Shown in pieces: positions 24,901 to 33,482 of a stretch of DNA of 64,000 bases (positions within the stretch are counted from its first letter, which is position 1; each line of letters begins with the position of its first letter). The notes beneath the pieces were generated by a model. The model was not told where the DNA came from and ran no database searches. It worked only from the letters and a program-made list of their open reading frames with translations. The stretch comes from Meghimatium bilineatum (lineage: Eukaryota; Mollusca; Gastropoda; Stylommatophora; Philomycidae). The DNA lies in contig CM067307.1 in the NCBI GenBank assembly GCA_034231615.1, forward strand, positions 898,001-962,000, given 5' to 3'. Made by a program: the position numbers and the translations under genes.

Positions 24901-27900
24901 AGCTTCAAAGACCATGTAGACCACATCATCACAAATACAGGTAAAGGACTGGCAGCAATGAAGGTTATTATTGCTGCCCAGTTTGGACATTATCATCATT
25001 AAGTGACATATTCTTTCCAGAACGTAGTCTTTCCTATGGATCTCTTGAATTCTCCGCGGTCTTGAGCAAGTTGCCCTTCATCTTCCAGTGACATGCGCAG
25101 GCATTCTTGAATGTCTTTTGTCCAACGGCGTCTGGGTCGGCCTTTGCCCCTGTTGTCTTCTATCATCCCCTCCAGTAACACTCTCTTCATGCCGTCGTGT
25201 CTCTTAATATGACCGAAAAAAACTAGCTTTTTCTTTAATATAGTGTTCAAAAGCCAGCCTTCCTGGACGTTAATTGTTCGTAACACCTCCTGGTTTGTTT
25301 TCTTCGCTATCCATGGTATTCTCAAAACTCTTCTATAACACTTTAATTCAAATGATGTTATAACATCAGTTTGGACAGAGGTTGTATTTTCCTTTATATC
25401 AGGGATTAATGGTGGCAGTTGTGGACTATGCACTGGCAATTATGACGCTCAGCCAGACTCAGGTGGCACGATTGGATAAAATACAGAATACAGCACTGAC
25501 AATCGTTCTGGAAATACTATGGCTATGCGATACTTCCAACGCCAGAATATAGAATACAGTATTGCCGTGCAAGGGAGTACCTTAAAATAAATGCGGATAA
25601 CGAACATTCTTTGTATCTCGAAATTCTTAAAGTCAGCGGTAGTAGAATGAGGAAAGAAAATCGTGGATGGTACGGGCAGAGGATATCATACACAGCGTGT
25701 GTAGGTTGCAGGATATAGCGGCAGGTGCAGAATTGACACACTCGCCCATGGATTGCAAAACTTCTTTCAGAGTTATAATAAAACCTGATAGGGCAAGCAA
25801 GGAATGGGGGCCAGTGGCGGTGGAGGCTGAAGTTCAGGCATTGGCTAATGAGAACTCCGGTGTAGGGGATGTGATTATATATACAGATAGATTGGTGGTT
25901 AGACATGTTCGTAGTGCGTGGGTATTCACAGGTCAGTGTGCAGGGGAAAGTGTTAGGGAAGAGGGTTGAGCTTTTGCTGTGACGATGAGTAGTATGACTA
26001 TGAAGATCATGGCGGCGACTATGTCATTAGAATGGGTCAGCTGACAGTGAGCTTTACGTACATGTATCCTGAGTGACTCAATGAGTATGATTATGAAAGT
26101 GCAAAAGGGTCTCGTTCGTGAACAATGGACTGGAATATTGAGAGGATCGATGTTGGAGATGGTGCAACTCCTTCACACTTTAAACAAATGTGACCCTTTA
26201 GCACTTTCAGAGCTAGTTATTACTCAACTGTCATCAATCATCATCATCAGCTCACACAATAAGCCCTGTGGCGATGGGGAAGTGGCGAACCAGAAAGTGT
26301 GGATTGCTCAAGCTGCAGTCACAACACTGCACACAGGCGGATCAAGGCAAAGTCTCGCTTATATAAATAACCAAATGGTCGGAGGGTGTCCGATAAGGTG
26401 GAGGCTGCTGCTGTAACCAAAGTAACAAATAGTAATGCAAAATTAGATAAACATGTTACTGGGAATACCTAACTATGAACAAATTTAGATGAAAAGGTGA
26501 ATAAAAACATGCAATAAAACAAAAAATAGGACAATTTTTCGACGTATCGGTCCAAATGCGACATTTTCAAGAAATTAATAACGTTTAAACAAAACGAATC
26601 AACACAAACTTGATTATTGATTTTGATCGGACAATCAAATATGTATCAGTAATCAAGTTTGTGTTGATTCGTTTGGTTTAAACGTTATTAATTTCTTTGA
26701 AAATTGTCTTTGTTCTTTTTTTTGTATTGTTATTTCTGATTTATTTATATTTATATTCAATAACCTTTATAATTAACTTCCTATTTACCCATCACGGGTT
26801 GGTGAATCATCACGACTACATCAATGTGTTGTCTGTTTATCAATCAAATATGCATTCTGTGTTCACAGCGGGTCCATCATGGGTGATCTATATATCAATT
26901 AAATATGTATTCTGTGTTAACAGTGGGTCCAGTATGGATTGGTGCAACATCACGACTACATCACTTAACGTGGGAGTGGGTGCCAAGTCTGGCTAGTTTG
27001 AACAAATTTTCTAACTGGCAGCCTGGAGAACCAAATGACAGAGGTGAATATATTACACTATCTGTGACCAAATATCTGACAAATATAGACACAACTGATT
27101 ATAATTGACATGTATGTCATGAAGACCCATAGCCCGCCAGGGTCGTACGAGTGCCACACTAGGTTAATCATCACAAAAATATCTTCAAACAACTCTATCC
27201 TCAGCCATTCGGAGAAGTGTAGAAAAATCACGCCCAGACTATTCCTTGATGTCACCAATCCAGGAATTTCTCTGTCCTCTCTCCTCCTTCTATCCTCGAC
27301 CATTTCTTGTAAAATAATTTTATAGCGTGAGTCGTGTCTGGTTACACAACATGATTAAGTCGTGTCTGGTTACACAACATAATTAAGTCGTGTCTGGTTA
27401 CACAACATGATTAAGTCGTGTCTGGTTACACAACATAATTAAGTCGTGTCTGGTTACACAACATAATTAAGTCGTGTCTGGTTACACAACATGATTAAGT
27501 CGTGTCTGGTTACACAACATGATTAAGTCGTGTCTGGTTACACAACATGATTAAGTCGTTTCACCACTGACAAAAGTGTTTCTTGATCATCTGAAATTGT
27601 ATTTATGTTCTGGGGGACAAATATATTTGTCTTGTCTTGAATATAGCTCATCTAACAAAAGTATGTAACAGTTGATTTCAAAAACCTGAATCCTTCTTGC
27701 TGTGTCTGCATTGAGTGTTCAACTTTCACATCTGCATAGTTAGTTAGTCGTTGGATCATCGTCACTGCACTCCGGAAAAATCCATAGGTGCTCAGATCTC
27801 TCTTTGAGTGTAGCCACCATTACAAGTTGACTGACGGTTCCAGTACTTAGTTGATTTATCATCATTCTTTCTTGCTCACAAAATCGCTCCTTTCTAGCGA

Positions 27901-30900
27901 CACCACATTGCAATCTAAGTTCCCTTATTCTAGTCATGGAACAAGAGTCACCGTCACTTATAAAGTCATTTGTTTGTGCGTTTTCCCGTAGGCGTTCAAA
28001 ATGTCTGCTTGATCCATCCTTTTAAAAATTTACTAGCGATCTTAATAAATTTATCTTTACTGTAATACTGATATTACTTTACTATATCATATTGCCATGG
28101 TACTCATCGCTATGTCGAGTCTGATCTCATTTCACGAGTTGGCATCATGACATATTTGCGACCTGCGATATTTGCAGGTGTTAACTTCTTCACGTTTGTA
28201 ACCGTTTAACCGGATATTCGTGGGATCTTGCTTGGTTTTACTAGTCACCAACATTTTGCTTGGTTTCACTAGTCACCAATATCTTGCTTGGTTTCACTAG
28301 TCACCAATATTTTGCTTGGTTTCACTAGTCACCAACATTTTGCTTGGTTTCACTAGTCACCAATATCTTGCTTGGTTTCACTAGTCACCAATATCTTGCT
28401 TGGTTTCACTAGTCACCAACATTTTGCTTGGTTTCACTAGTCACCAATATCTTGCTTGGTTTCACTAGTCACCAATATTTTTCTTGGTTTCACTAGTCAT
28501 CAATATCTTGCTTGGTTTCACTAGTCACCAATATTTTGCTTGGTTTCACTAGTCACCAATATTTTGCTTGGTTTCACTAGTCACCAATATCTTGATTGGT
28601 TTCACTAGTCACCAATATTTTGCTTGGTTTCACTAGTCACCAATATCTTGATTGGTTTCACTAAGTCATCGATATCTTGCTTGATTTCACTAGTTACCAA
28701 TATCTTGATTTTGTCAATAGTACAGCAAAAACTATTCAGCGACTAGCAACTGATGGAGAAAAAAACTAGCAACTGATGGAGAACAACACTAACAACTGAT
28801 GGAGAAAAAAAAACAATCTATACGTTACATTGGTTGCAATTATGAACTCTCACTCAGAATAGGTTAGATTGAGTAATTGTATGAATGCCACGTGTTTGAA
28901 CATTGTGTGTATGCTAAGTAATTTTGACAGACATGGGGATTTTCATGTGAAAACTATTAAATAATACTATTATGAATGTAATGTGTAAGCTTCAAGAAGA
29001 TTTTGTTTGTCTAAACATTATTGATGAATTTTTCACTTGACAGCCCCAAGTGAACATTGTGCGGTCATACAGAATGAGTCTGGCAAAAAGGGATGGGTCG
29101 ACGTGAACTGCTTTCTAGAGAAGAGATTTATCTGTGAGAAAAAGTAAGTGGATGATTTATTTGACATTAAATGTATGTTAGAAAATGTGAGAATATATTT
29201 AATGTTCTGTACGACTTCTCACAATAATTCCTGTTTGCAGGTTGTATCCTGAATAATTTAATGTGTTTACAGGATGTAGCCTGAATGATTTAATGTGCTT
29301 GCAGGTTGTAGCCTGAATAATTTAATGTGTTTGGAGGATGTGTTCGTACACTCATTGCAGTATCTCTTAATTGTGTCTCAATTTCTGGCACAAACAAGAC
29401 TATACTCATTGCATGATCTCTTAATTGTGTCTCGATTTCTGGCACAAACAAGACTATACTCATTGCATGATCTCTTAATTGTGTCTCGATTTCTGGCACA
29501 AACAAGACTATACTCATTGCATGATCTCTTAATTGTGTCTCGATTTCTGGCACAAACAAGACTATACTCATTGCATTAACTCTTCACGTATGGATATATA
29601 AATACTCTTTTCGTGATATAATATGTTGTATAATTAGATGTAAATCAACGGACTTATTTCCTGATACACTACAACAATACATTGTGTCGTGTATAGAATA
29701 AAGTATCCTGGGTATATTATTATGAAAGAGATTTGAAACAATTTCTTTCCATTAAGCAATAGTGAGAATATATTTTTTTCCATTAAGCAATAGTAAGAAT
29801 ATTAGTAATAGCATGACTATAAGCCTAAGTATGCCTAGATATTTTAATGAATAACTGATTCACAATTATTCTTGATAACCATATGGGTCATCTGTCTACG
29901 CGTTACGTATTCATTAGCAGAATATAGTGAAATCTCACTCTACAGCCGTGGAGTTGAATGTGTTGTACACACATTTCATATGCAAACTGAGAAACGGGCC
30001 TCTAATTCTTCACTCATTATCATTAGACCTAAAACAAATTTTAATGTACTCCCATGTAGGCCTGGTTCTGCTGGACTGCTCTTAGTGCCCATGTCTGGCT
30101 GTGGTAACAGAGTTTTGGTATACAAATATGTTAGTCACAAGTGTCTTGATCTCCATCTTGATCTGTGGGGGGGGGGGGGGGGGGTTGAGCAGTAAAGGAG
30201 ATAGCTGGTATGTCACTATGTTTGCTTTCTGGCATCTTGTCTCAATCTATTTCTCTAATTTTCCAATTGTCTAAATTTTGAATAATTCGGAGTGTCTTTG
30301 ACCATTTGAGTTGCATTCTTCATTGGTAAGCCATTGTTTATTTAATGTTTCTTTGGTGATCTTTTCTCATCTAGATTTTGGTCTTCCTCATAGTCTGGTA
30401 TTCTACTGATACATGCACGAAGGGCTGGTTGTGCATGCTCCATTGGCGTGTTTTATTGTGACTTTCGATGATGAAAATTCATCCATTCAGCGAAGTTTAC
30501 ATCATGGTGTCTAATATTGTCGTGAATTTTGTTGGTTGATGTTGTTGGCATGCGACATAAAGTACAAACATAGTGACCAACGAACTGCATAGCAATAATC
30601 AAAATGATCACACATGAAGGCATGTTTTAATGTTGCTCGTTGTTGTCTTACGATGTGAGTCACAGTTTCAGTCAATAGACCATACAGGGCTTCCACAGAG
30701 TGGATGTTCCCATATGATCTGGTAAGACATCTATTGAAGAACGGCTTGCTAGAACAATCATCAACCTACATCAAGTCTTGAATGACAGAAATGTTGGCCA
30801 CTAACAAGATCGATGATATCTATATAAGCTTTAAGTTATCAACAAGAGATAGCGTATGCTAATATGATTATATGCATGTTATATTTGCTATCTCTCTAGT

Positions 30901-31139
30901 ATTTGACATGCATGTTATATTTGCTATCTCTCTAGTATTTGACATGCATGTTATATTTGAAATCTCTCTAGTATTTGACATGCATGTTATATTTGAAATC
31001 TCTCTAGTATTTGACATGCATGTTATATTTGCTATCTCTCTAGAATTTGACATGCATGTTTATTTCTCTTATTGAATTCTGTCTGATCATCGAGACAAAT
31101 GTCTATGTAACTTTGTTGGATATATTTTGTAGGCTCTAG
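15883..31139 (+). CDS. Secreted C-type lectin, six exons
   Basis: Predicted 148-residue secreted carbohydrate-binding protein. Joining exons 15883-15922, 19253-19341, 23728-23818, 26924-27043, 29044-29143 and 31133-31139 keeps the frame throughout. Residues 1-16 are a signal peptide (MRFVLLLALAAQ and following). The remainder is one C-type lectin domain of the long form with six expected cysteines (18, 29, 46, 119, 136, 144), WIGA at 78-81, NWQPGEPN at 104-111 and GWVD at 130-133. EPN is the family's mannose-type calcium and sugar motif. The usual WND is WVD here, so one calcium ligand is changed. Mollusc and other invertebrate proteins of this shape are often immune or mucus lectins; that role is an inference. 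All introns are full of retroelement debris. Confidence 0.85.
16555..16700. repeat. Short duplicated segments with acatgtgtccccaccc
   Basis: Small irregular tandem repeat in lectin intron 1. Segments with gtgtccccacccat and actaacattcacagcta recur three to four times. Confidence 0.7.
17086..17140 (+). other. Possible decayed hammerhead-ribozyme-like motif
   Basis: Positions 17106-17134 read cttgataaatgcctttctgtc followed by gaaacgtc. The order (C)TGATRA, short hairpin, GAAAC, GTC is that of the hammerhead core found in Penelope-like elements and retrozymes. The core has substitutions (TTGATAA for CTGATGA) and the hairpin is weak, so it would be inactive. Low certainty. Confidence 0.3.
17515..17762 (+). 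pseudogene. LINE C-terminal fragment
   Basis: The plus translation with frameshifts gives RNEEIRRRIGIRPC, EYIEKQQIKWF and SGYKARGIHRK. It is related to the minus copy at 19463-19783 (HIKRQQIRWF, NGYKARGRPCKRW). It ends where an opposite-strand element begins at the atc repeat. Confidence 0.7.
17763..18192 (-). pseudogene. RTE-like LINE 3' fragment with (GAT)n tail
   Basis: The minus frame 18191-17778 encodes EMWFYRRMLRIPWTARKTNVEVL, RKRQSSFFGHFMRQ and LENIITTGKIEGTRDRGRQREK, then RELWRAM. This is the C-terminal region of RTE-like reverse transcriptases. The low-coordinate end is catcatcatcatcatca, a (GAT)n tail on the coding strand. Strongly 5' truncated. Confidence 0.8.
18335..18452. repeat. 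31-bp tandem repeat, four copies
   Basis: Unit with catctaaatctgttcactg; almost no divergence between copies, so recent. Confidence 0.9.
18570..19262 (+). repeat. Degenerate repeat made of the exon 2 acceptor sequence
   Basis: About 15 diverged copies of a roughly 20-25 bp motif gatgtttcagttagaaatg. The true acceptor of lectin exon 2 (gatgtttcag at 19243-19252) is the last copy. Identical gatgtttcag pieces occur near 18723, 19141 and 19216. Positions about 18800-19030 are a LINE insertion within it. Confidence 0.75.
18805..19035 (+). pseudogene. LINE C-terminal scrap
   Basis: In the plus frame one reads INAQDLHSLATDRKAWRAM followed by TSALCAKLGN, the end of an RTE-like ORF. Part of it (ccgacaggcatggagaacta and following) is then duplicated. 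Confidence 0.6.
19253..19341 (+). CDS. Lectin exon 2: start of the lectin domain
   Basis: Encodes VNAGCPNAWKEFNGFCYAFY and onwards to WLVAA, the long-form N-terminal disulphide and first helix. Acceptor gatgtttcag, donor gtaagt. Phase 1 in and phase 0 out fit exons 1 and 3. Confidence 0.9.
19371..19417 (-). mobile_element. SINE end fragment
   Basis: The stretch attctcaaactcccgctaga followed by actcttttgaaggaggacaatg matches the SINE end seen at 51398-51450 and 61090-61135. Confidence 0.55.
19418..20170 (-). pseudogene. LINE C-terminal fragment with (GATA)n tail
   Basis: Minus frame 19783-19463: EMTCLRRILGVSLRDRIRN, then IKRQQIRWFSHASRL, DSMPQM and GYKARGRPCKRWI. Further 5' (19800-20170) the DNA continues as thumb and connection region. 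The 3' end at 19418 is tctatctatctatc, (GATA)n on the coding strand. Same family as 13230-13566, 35500-36700 and 43600-43990. Confidence 0.8.
20275..20500 (+). mobile_element. Dispersed conserved repeat block (SINE-like)
   Basis: Contains gttgctgggacccgaaaggg, aaaaggcgactaagg and gctgtcccatcccatatagg. The same order recurs inverted at 44265-44395 with high identity. No tRNA head was recognised here, so the class is uncertain. Confidence 0.6.
20505..22215 (-). pseudogene. LINE with reverse transcriptase and RNase H (5' truncated)
   Basis: On the minus strand from 22200: GNWISTPTVI, LPQGSTLSPVL, MPYANDILVY, WFSLNN, MRYLGVFF, then in a second frame the RNase H domain. It shows IIYTDGSV (catalytic D), METMAVTKAFEWL (E), LSDSLSMIKKL (D) and GHVGVRGDERADELA (H and D), so all RNase H residues are kept while the RT has YAND in place of YADD. 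The 3' end at 20505 has an agttagttagtt tail. Copies at 5645-7050, 24200-26230 and 27740-28020 belong to the same family. The RNase H domain and (AACT)n-like tail suggest a Jockey or I superfamily element. Confidence 0.85.
22215..22335 (+). mobile_element. SINE 3' part with gaa-rich tail
   Basis: Reads ggcgcagatatcgcaacaat, then ctaatctgcaggagtttgag, then aacgcagaagtagaag. It is the inverse of 44150-44265, where the tail is a (ttc)n run. Confidence 0.65.
22411..23640 (-). pseudogene. RTE-like LINE: reverse transcriptase and C-terminal region
   Basis: Minus-strand frames 23522-22956 and 23065-22676 overlap by a frameshift. They encode FIDYNKAFDRVQHEKLIECL, RRGVRQGCILSPSLFNIY and LRYADDTVLLAES (intact YADD), then YQYLGHIVTNDDRFETEVKR and YGSETWTLNT with EMWIYRII. 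The end near 22411 has atcatcattatca, a (GAT)n-type tail on the coding strand. The endonuclease is missing. Family copies lie at 8545-9733 and 39955-40560. Confidence 0.85.
23728..23818 (+). CDS. Lectin exon 3
   Basis: Encodes ASCKVYTARLPEIDSSEKNE to ARLN, with the third cysteine and the family's LAxIxSxxE-like segment (here ARLPEIDSSEKNEFL). Acceptor ctgacag, donor gtaagc. Phase 0 in, phase 1 out. Confidence 0.9.
24180..26235 (+). pseudogene. Plus-strand copy of the RT and RNase H LINE, badly decayed, with a nested insertion
   Basis: Fragments in order: WVGAAILQRK, LPQGSPLSLVL, MPN where YADD is expected, CVTWFSLNN, FKDHVDHIITNTGKGLAAMK, then after the insertion at 24990-25366 YQGLMVAVVDYALAIMTL and QTQVARLDKIQN, then an RNase H with IIYTDRLVVRHVRSAWVFTG (DGS changed to DRL) and LSDSMSMIMKVQ. 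Many stops and frameshifts. Older than the copy at 20505-22215. Confidence 0.75.
24990..25366 (-). mobile_element. Nested RTE-like LINE 3' end with 11-bp target-site duplication
   Basis: Splits the LINE above. The 11-mer cagtttggaca is at both edges (24979-24989, 25367-25377). On the minus strand it encodes YRRVLRIPWIAKKTNQEVL, FFGHIKRHDGMKRVLLEGMI, GKGRPRRRWT and, just before the stop, IGKTTFWKEYVT. It then ends in an atgatgataat tail. A textbook 5'-truncated insertion by target-primed reverse transcription. Confidence 0.9.
26522..26712. repeat. Inverted repeat with roughly 58-bp arms
   Basis: The left arm 26562-26620 (gaaattaataacgtttaaac and following) pairs with the right arm 26648-26706 (gtttaaacgttattaatttc). 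The spacer is about 27 bp. Outside the arms, acaatttttcgacg on the left matches aaaattgtc on the right, but the left side has an extra segment of about 30 bp with gtccaaatgcgac. On the minus strand that segment reads TTGAAAATGTCGCATTTG, GACCGATACGTCG, similar to a decayed hammerhead core. This may be the terminal repeat pair of a Penelope-like element. Confidence 0.7.
26924..27043 (+). CDS. Lectin exon 4: WIG and EPN motifs
   Basis: Encodes LGPVWIGATSRLHHLTWEWV to SNWQPGEPNDR. EPN is the sugar-selectivity motif. Acceptor tgtgttaacag, donor gtgaat. A diverged duplicate of the acceptor and first exon bases lies 55 bp upstream at 26838-26880. Confidence 0.9.
27115..27325 (+). mobile_element. SINE-like copy
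   Basis: Starts at gaagacccatagcccgccag and matches 58415-58600 and the head of the element at 9735. Its right end is expanded into the array at 27326-27560. Confidence 0.65.
27326..27562. repeat. 28-bp minisatellite grown inside a SINE-like copy
   Basis: Eight near-identical copies of a 28-bp unit with gtcgtgtctggttacacaac. In the unexpanded copy at 58595-58640 the same place reads agtcgtgtctcattacatgt once, followed by gccgtttca; the array is followed by gtcgtttca. Confidence 0.85.
27740..28020 (-). mobile_element. 3' end of the RT and RNase H LINE
   Basis: DNA match to 20505-20790, including the shared gttagttagtcgt tail junction at 27738-27750. Strongly 5' truncated. Confidence 0.7.
28225..28705. 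repeat. 28-bp minisatellite
   Basis: About 17 copies of a unit with cttggtttcactagtcacca. The right end is more diverged. Confidence 0.95.
28706..29040. other. Intron sequence, small repeat only
   Basis: Three copies of gcaactgatggaga near 28747-28805; otherwise nothing recognised before lectin exon 5. Confidence 0.5.
29044..29143 (+). CDS. Lectin exon 5: end of the lectin domain
   Basis: Encodes APSEHCAVIQNESGKKGWVD and VNCFLEKRFICEKK, with the last three cysteines. The exon end can be read two ways. aaagtaagt is a good donor leading to the tiny last exon, or the TAA inside it stops the protein right after FICEKK. Both give the same domain; the proteins differ by one residue. Confidence 0.85.
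29230..29335. repeat. Three diverged copies of a tgcaggttgtagcctgaat segment
   Basis: A tandem repeat of about 45 bp just after exon 5. Each copy carries an acceptor-like ttgcagg or ttacagg. No coding exon follows, so these are probably fortuitous. Confidence 0.65.
29336..29580. repeat. 54-bp minisatellite, about 4.5 copies
   Basis: Unit with ctggcacaaacaagactata. Open on both strands because 54 is divisible by three. Confidence 0.95.
29581..30840. other. Lectin intron 5, mostly unrecognised
   Basis: Contains a run of about 20 G at 30163-30183 with possible quadruplex character. 30240-30440 may be very old LINE sequence but no motif could be confirmed. Confidence 0.4.
30866..31062. repeat. 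36-bp minisatellite, about 5.5 copies
   Basis: Unit with gacatgcatgttatatttg. The tgcatgca-like centre is palindromic. Open on both strands because the period is 12 codons. Confidence 0.95.
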
Positions 31140-31330
31140 ATTGCTGATCGGGAGATATGGCTAACAACTGGACCAGGAGAGGTGTGTCAGGATAGCCAAG
31201 TACAGATTTCACACATTTATTTTGTTAGGTAGCAATCAGAAATTATTTGTTGCTATGTCTACTACAACAAATAAATGTTGCGAAGGATAAATGTGTTGTC
31301 TTTTACAATAAACATTGTTTAGATAGTTGT
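31133..31330 (+). CDS. Lectin last exon: two codons, stop and 3' UTR
   Basis: The acceptor tattttgtag precedes G CTC TAG, which after joining to exon 5 gives a final lysine and leucine and then stop at 31139. Two AATAAA signals follow at 31270-31275 and 31307-31312. The fit of phase, stop and poly(A) signals supports this exon over the in-frame stop at the exon 5 donor. Confidence 0.65.
31270..31312 (+). promoter_or_regulatory. Two AATAAA polyadenylation signals of the lectin gene
   Basis: AATAAA at 31270-31275 and again at 31307-31312, about 130 and 170 bp after the predicted stop. Confidence 0.6.
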
Positions 31331-31639
31331 TCATTTGTTGGAAATTAAGCTTATTGTTAGTGGAACTGGTTTCGACTTGTTGGAAACATACTACGAAGGT
31401 CTGTTGTGTTTCGAGCTGCAGTGATGTTGCTATGCGCTAACAAATGGGTGTTGGATTCAAACATTGCCTTGTTGTGCTAACTAAGGTAATTTAATGCCAT
31501 CACAAATCTGTAGTGTTTCGTCTGCCGTGTCTATGTTGATGAATGACGGTGAAGTTTCTGCGTCTGCCGTGTCTATGTTGATGAATGACGGTGAAGTTTC
31601 TGCATCTGACGTGACCGGAAACTTATTGTTAATATTTTA

Positions 31640-31950
31640 ACACACTGTAGTAATTCAAGAGATAACACCCTCAGTTCCTTGGATGATAAATATCCACAAG
31701 ACATATGGGTCAAAGTATACACAGATGGGTCAGCACAAGACATATGGGTCAGGTATACACAGATGGGTCAGCACAGGACATATGGGTCAGAGTATACACA
31801 GATGGGTCAGCATAAGACATATGGGTCAGACTATACACAGATGGGTCAGCACAAGACATATGGGTCAGCACAGAATGCATTGAGGAATGGAGGTGAAGGT
31901 GTATATATAGAATATCCACACAAGCCTAGAGATACGATCAGAACACAGTA
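31640..31950 (+). pseudogene. LINE RNase H fragment interrupted by its own array
   Basis: The plus frame from 31679 reads DIWVKVYTDGSAQ, then the repeat, then QNALRNGGEGVYIEYP. YTDGSA and NGGxGVYI are consecutive parts of RNase H domains in LINEs. Between them the YTDGSAQ segment has been multiplied. No other domain of the element is near, so it is a small remnant. Confidence 0.65.
31698..31872. repeat. Tandem array of the RNase H YTDGS segment
   Basis: Four to five copies of a unit of about 39 bp with acacagatgggtcagcaca. The first copy is in frame with the surrounding RNase H coding sequence. Confidence 0.85.
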
Positions 31951-33168
31951 CTGTTGTACAATATTGGATATGGCTGATTTAACAATTCAAGGCTGTACTG
32001 TTGTACAATATTGGATATGGCTGATTTAACAATTCAAGGCTGTACTGTTGTACAATATTGGATATGGCTGATTTAACAATTCAAGGCTGTACTGTTGTAC
32101 AATATTGGATATGGCTGATTTAACAATTCAAGGCTGTACTGTTGTACAATATTGGATATGGCTGATTTAACAATTCAAGGCTGTACTGTTGTACAATATT
32201 GGAGATGGCTGATTTAACAATTCAAGGCTCTACTGTTGTACAATATTGGATATGGCTGATTTAACAATTCAAGGCTGTACTGTTGTACAATATTGGATAT
32301 GGCTGATTTAACAATTCAAGGCTGTACTGTTGTACAATATTGGATATGGCTGATTTAACAATTCAAGGCTGTACTGTTGTACAATATTGGATATGGCTGA
32401 TTTAACAATTCAAGGCTGTACTGTTGTACAATATTGGATATGGCTGATTTAACAATTCAAGGCTGTACTGTTGTACAATATTGGATATGGCTGATTTAAC
32501 AATTCAAGGCTGTACTGTTGTACAATATTGGAGATGGCTGATTTAACAATTCAAGGCTGTACTGTTGTACAATATTGGATATGGCTGATTTAACAATTCA
32601 AGGCTGTACTGTTGTACAATATTGGATATGGCTGATTTAACAATTCAAGGCTGTACTGTTGTACAATATTGGATATGGATGATTTAACAATTCAAGGCTG
32701 TACAGTTGTACAATATTGGATATGGCTGATTTAACAATTCAAGGCTGTACTGTTGTACAATATTGGATATGGCTGATTTAACAATACAAGGCTGTACTGT
32801 TGTACAATATTGGAGATGGCTGATTTAACAATTCAAGGCTGTACTGTTGTACAATATTGGATATGGCTGATTTAACAATTCAAGGCTGTACTGTTGTACA
32901 ATATTGGAGATCGCTGATTTAACAATTCAAGGCTGTACTGTTGTACAATATTGGATATGGCTGATTTAACAATTCAAGGCTGTACTGTTGTACAATATTG
33001 GAGATGGCTGATTTAACAATTCAAGGCTGTACTGTTGTACAATATTGGAGATGGCTGATTTAACAATTCAAGGCTGTACTGTTGTACAATATTGGATATG
33101 GCTGATTTAACAATTCAAGGCTGTACTGTTGTACAATATTGGATATGGCTGATTTAACAATTTGTATC
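31948..33168. repeat. 47-bp minisatellite
   Basis: About 26 copies of a highly uniform 47-bp unit with actgttgtacaatattggat. The GAG versus TAT variant (ggagatgg or ggatatgg) recurs at irregular spacing. It follows the RNase H remnant directly. Confidence 0.95.
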
Positions 33169-33480
33169 AAACTAGCCAGACAGAAAACGTGTAAGATCCA
33201 TGAGTGTATTAGGTCAGTCCAGAGGTGAAAGTGACCGAGTGGAGGGGGGGGGGGAGTAGGATAGATACATTTATGCTAATGTAGAGGTGGGGGTCTACGA
33301 TCTACTCCGACTCATGGAAAGTTTACAAGAGTGCTGACATCAGAGGAGCAGGCTATTAGCATTATTGAGTAAACACCAGATACAATTTCCCTGACCCAGA
33401 AACAGGGGTAGTCACGCAAACGGTTGAGAGAATGTGGGGTGGCGCCACATGGAGAAATAAAAAACATCAAGGAACAGATA
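33169..33480. other. No feature recognised
   Basis: Spacer with a G run at 33244-33255 and no clear gene. Confidence 0.5.
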
Positions 33481-33482
33481 GA

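Noticed and set aside
29872-30195. 107-codon plus-strand frame ending in glycines
   Set aside because: Lies in a lectin intron, ends in a G homopolymer, and shows no domain.
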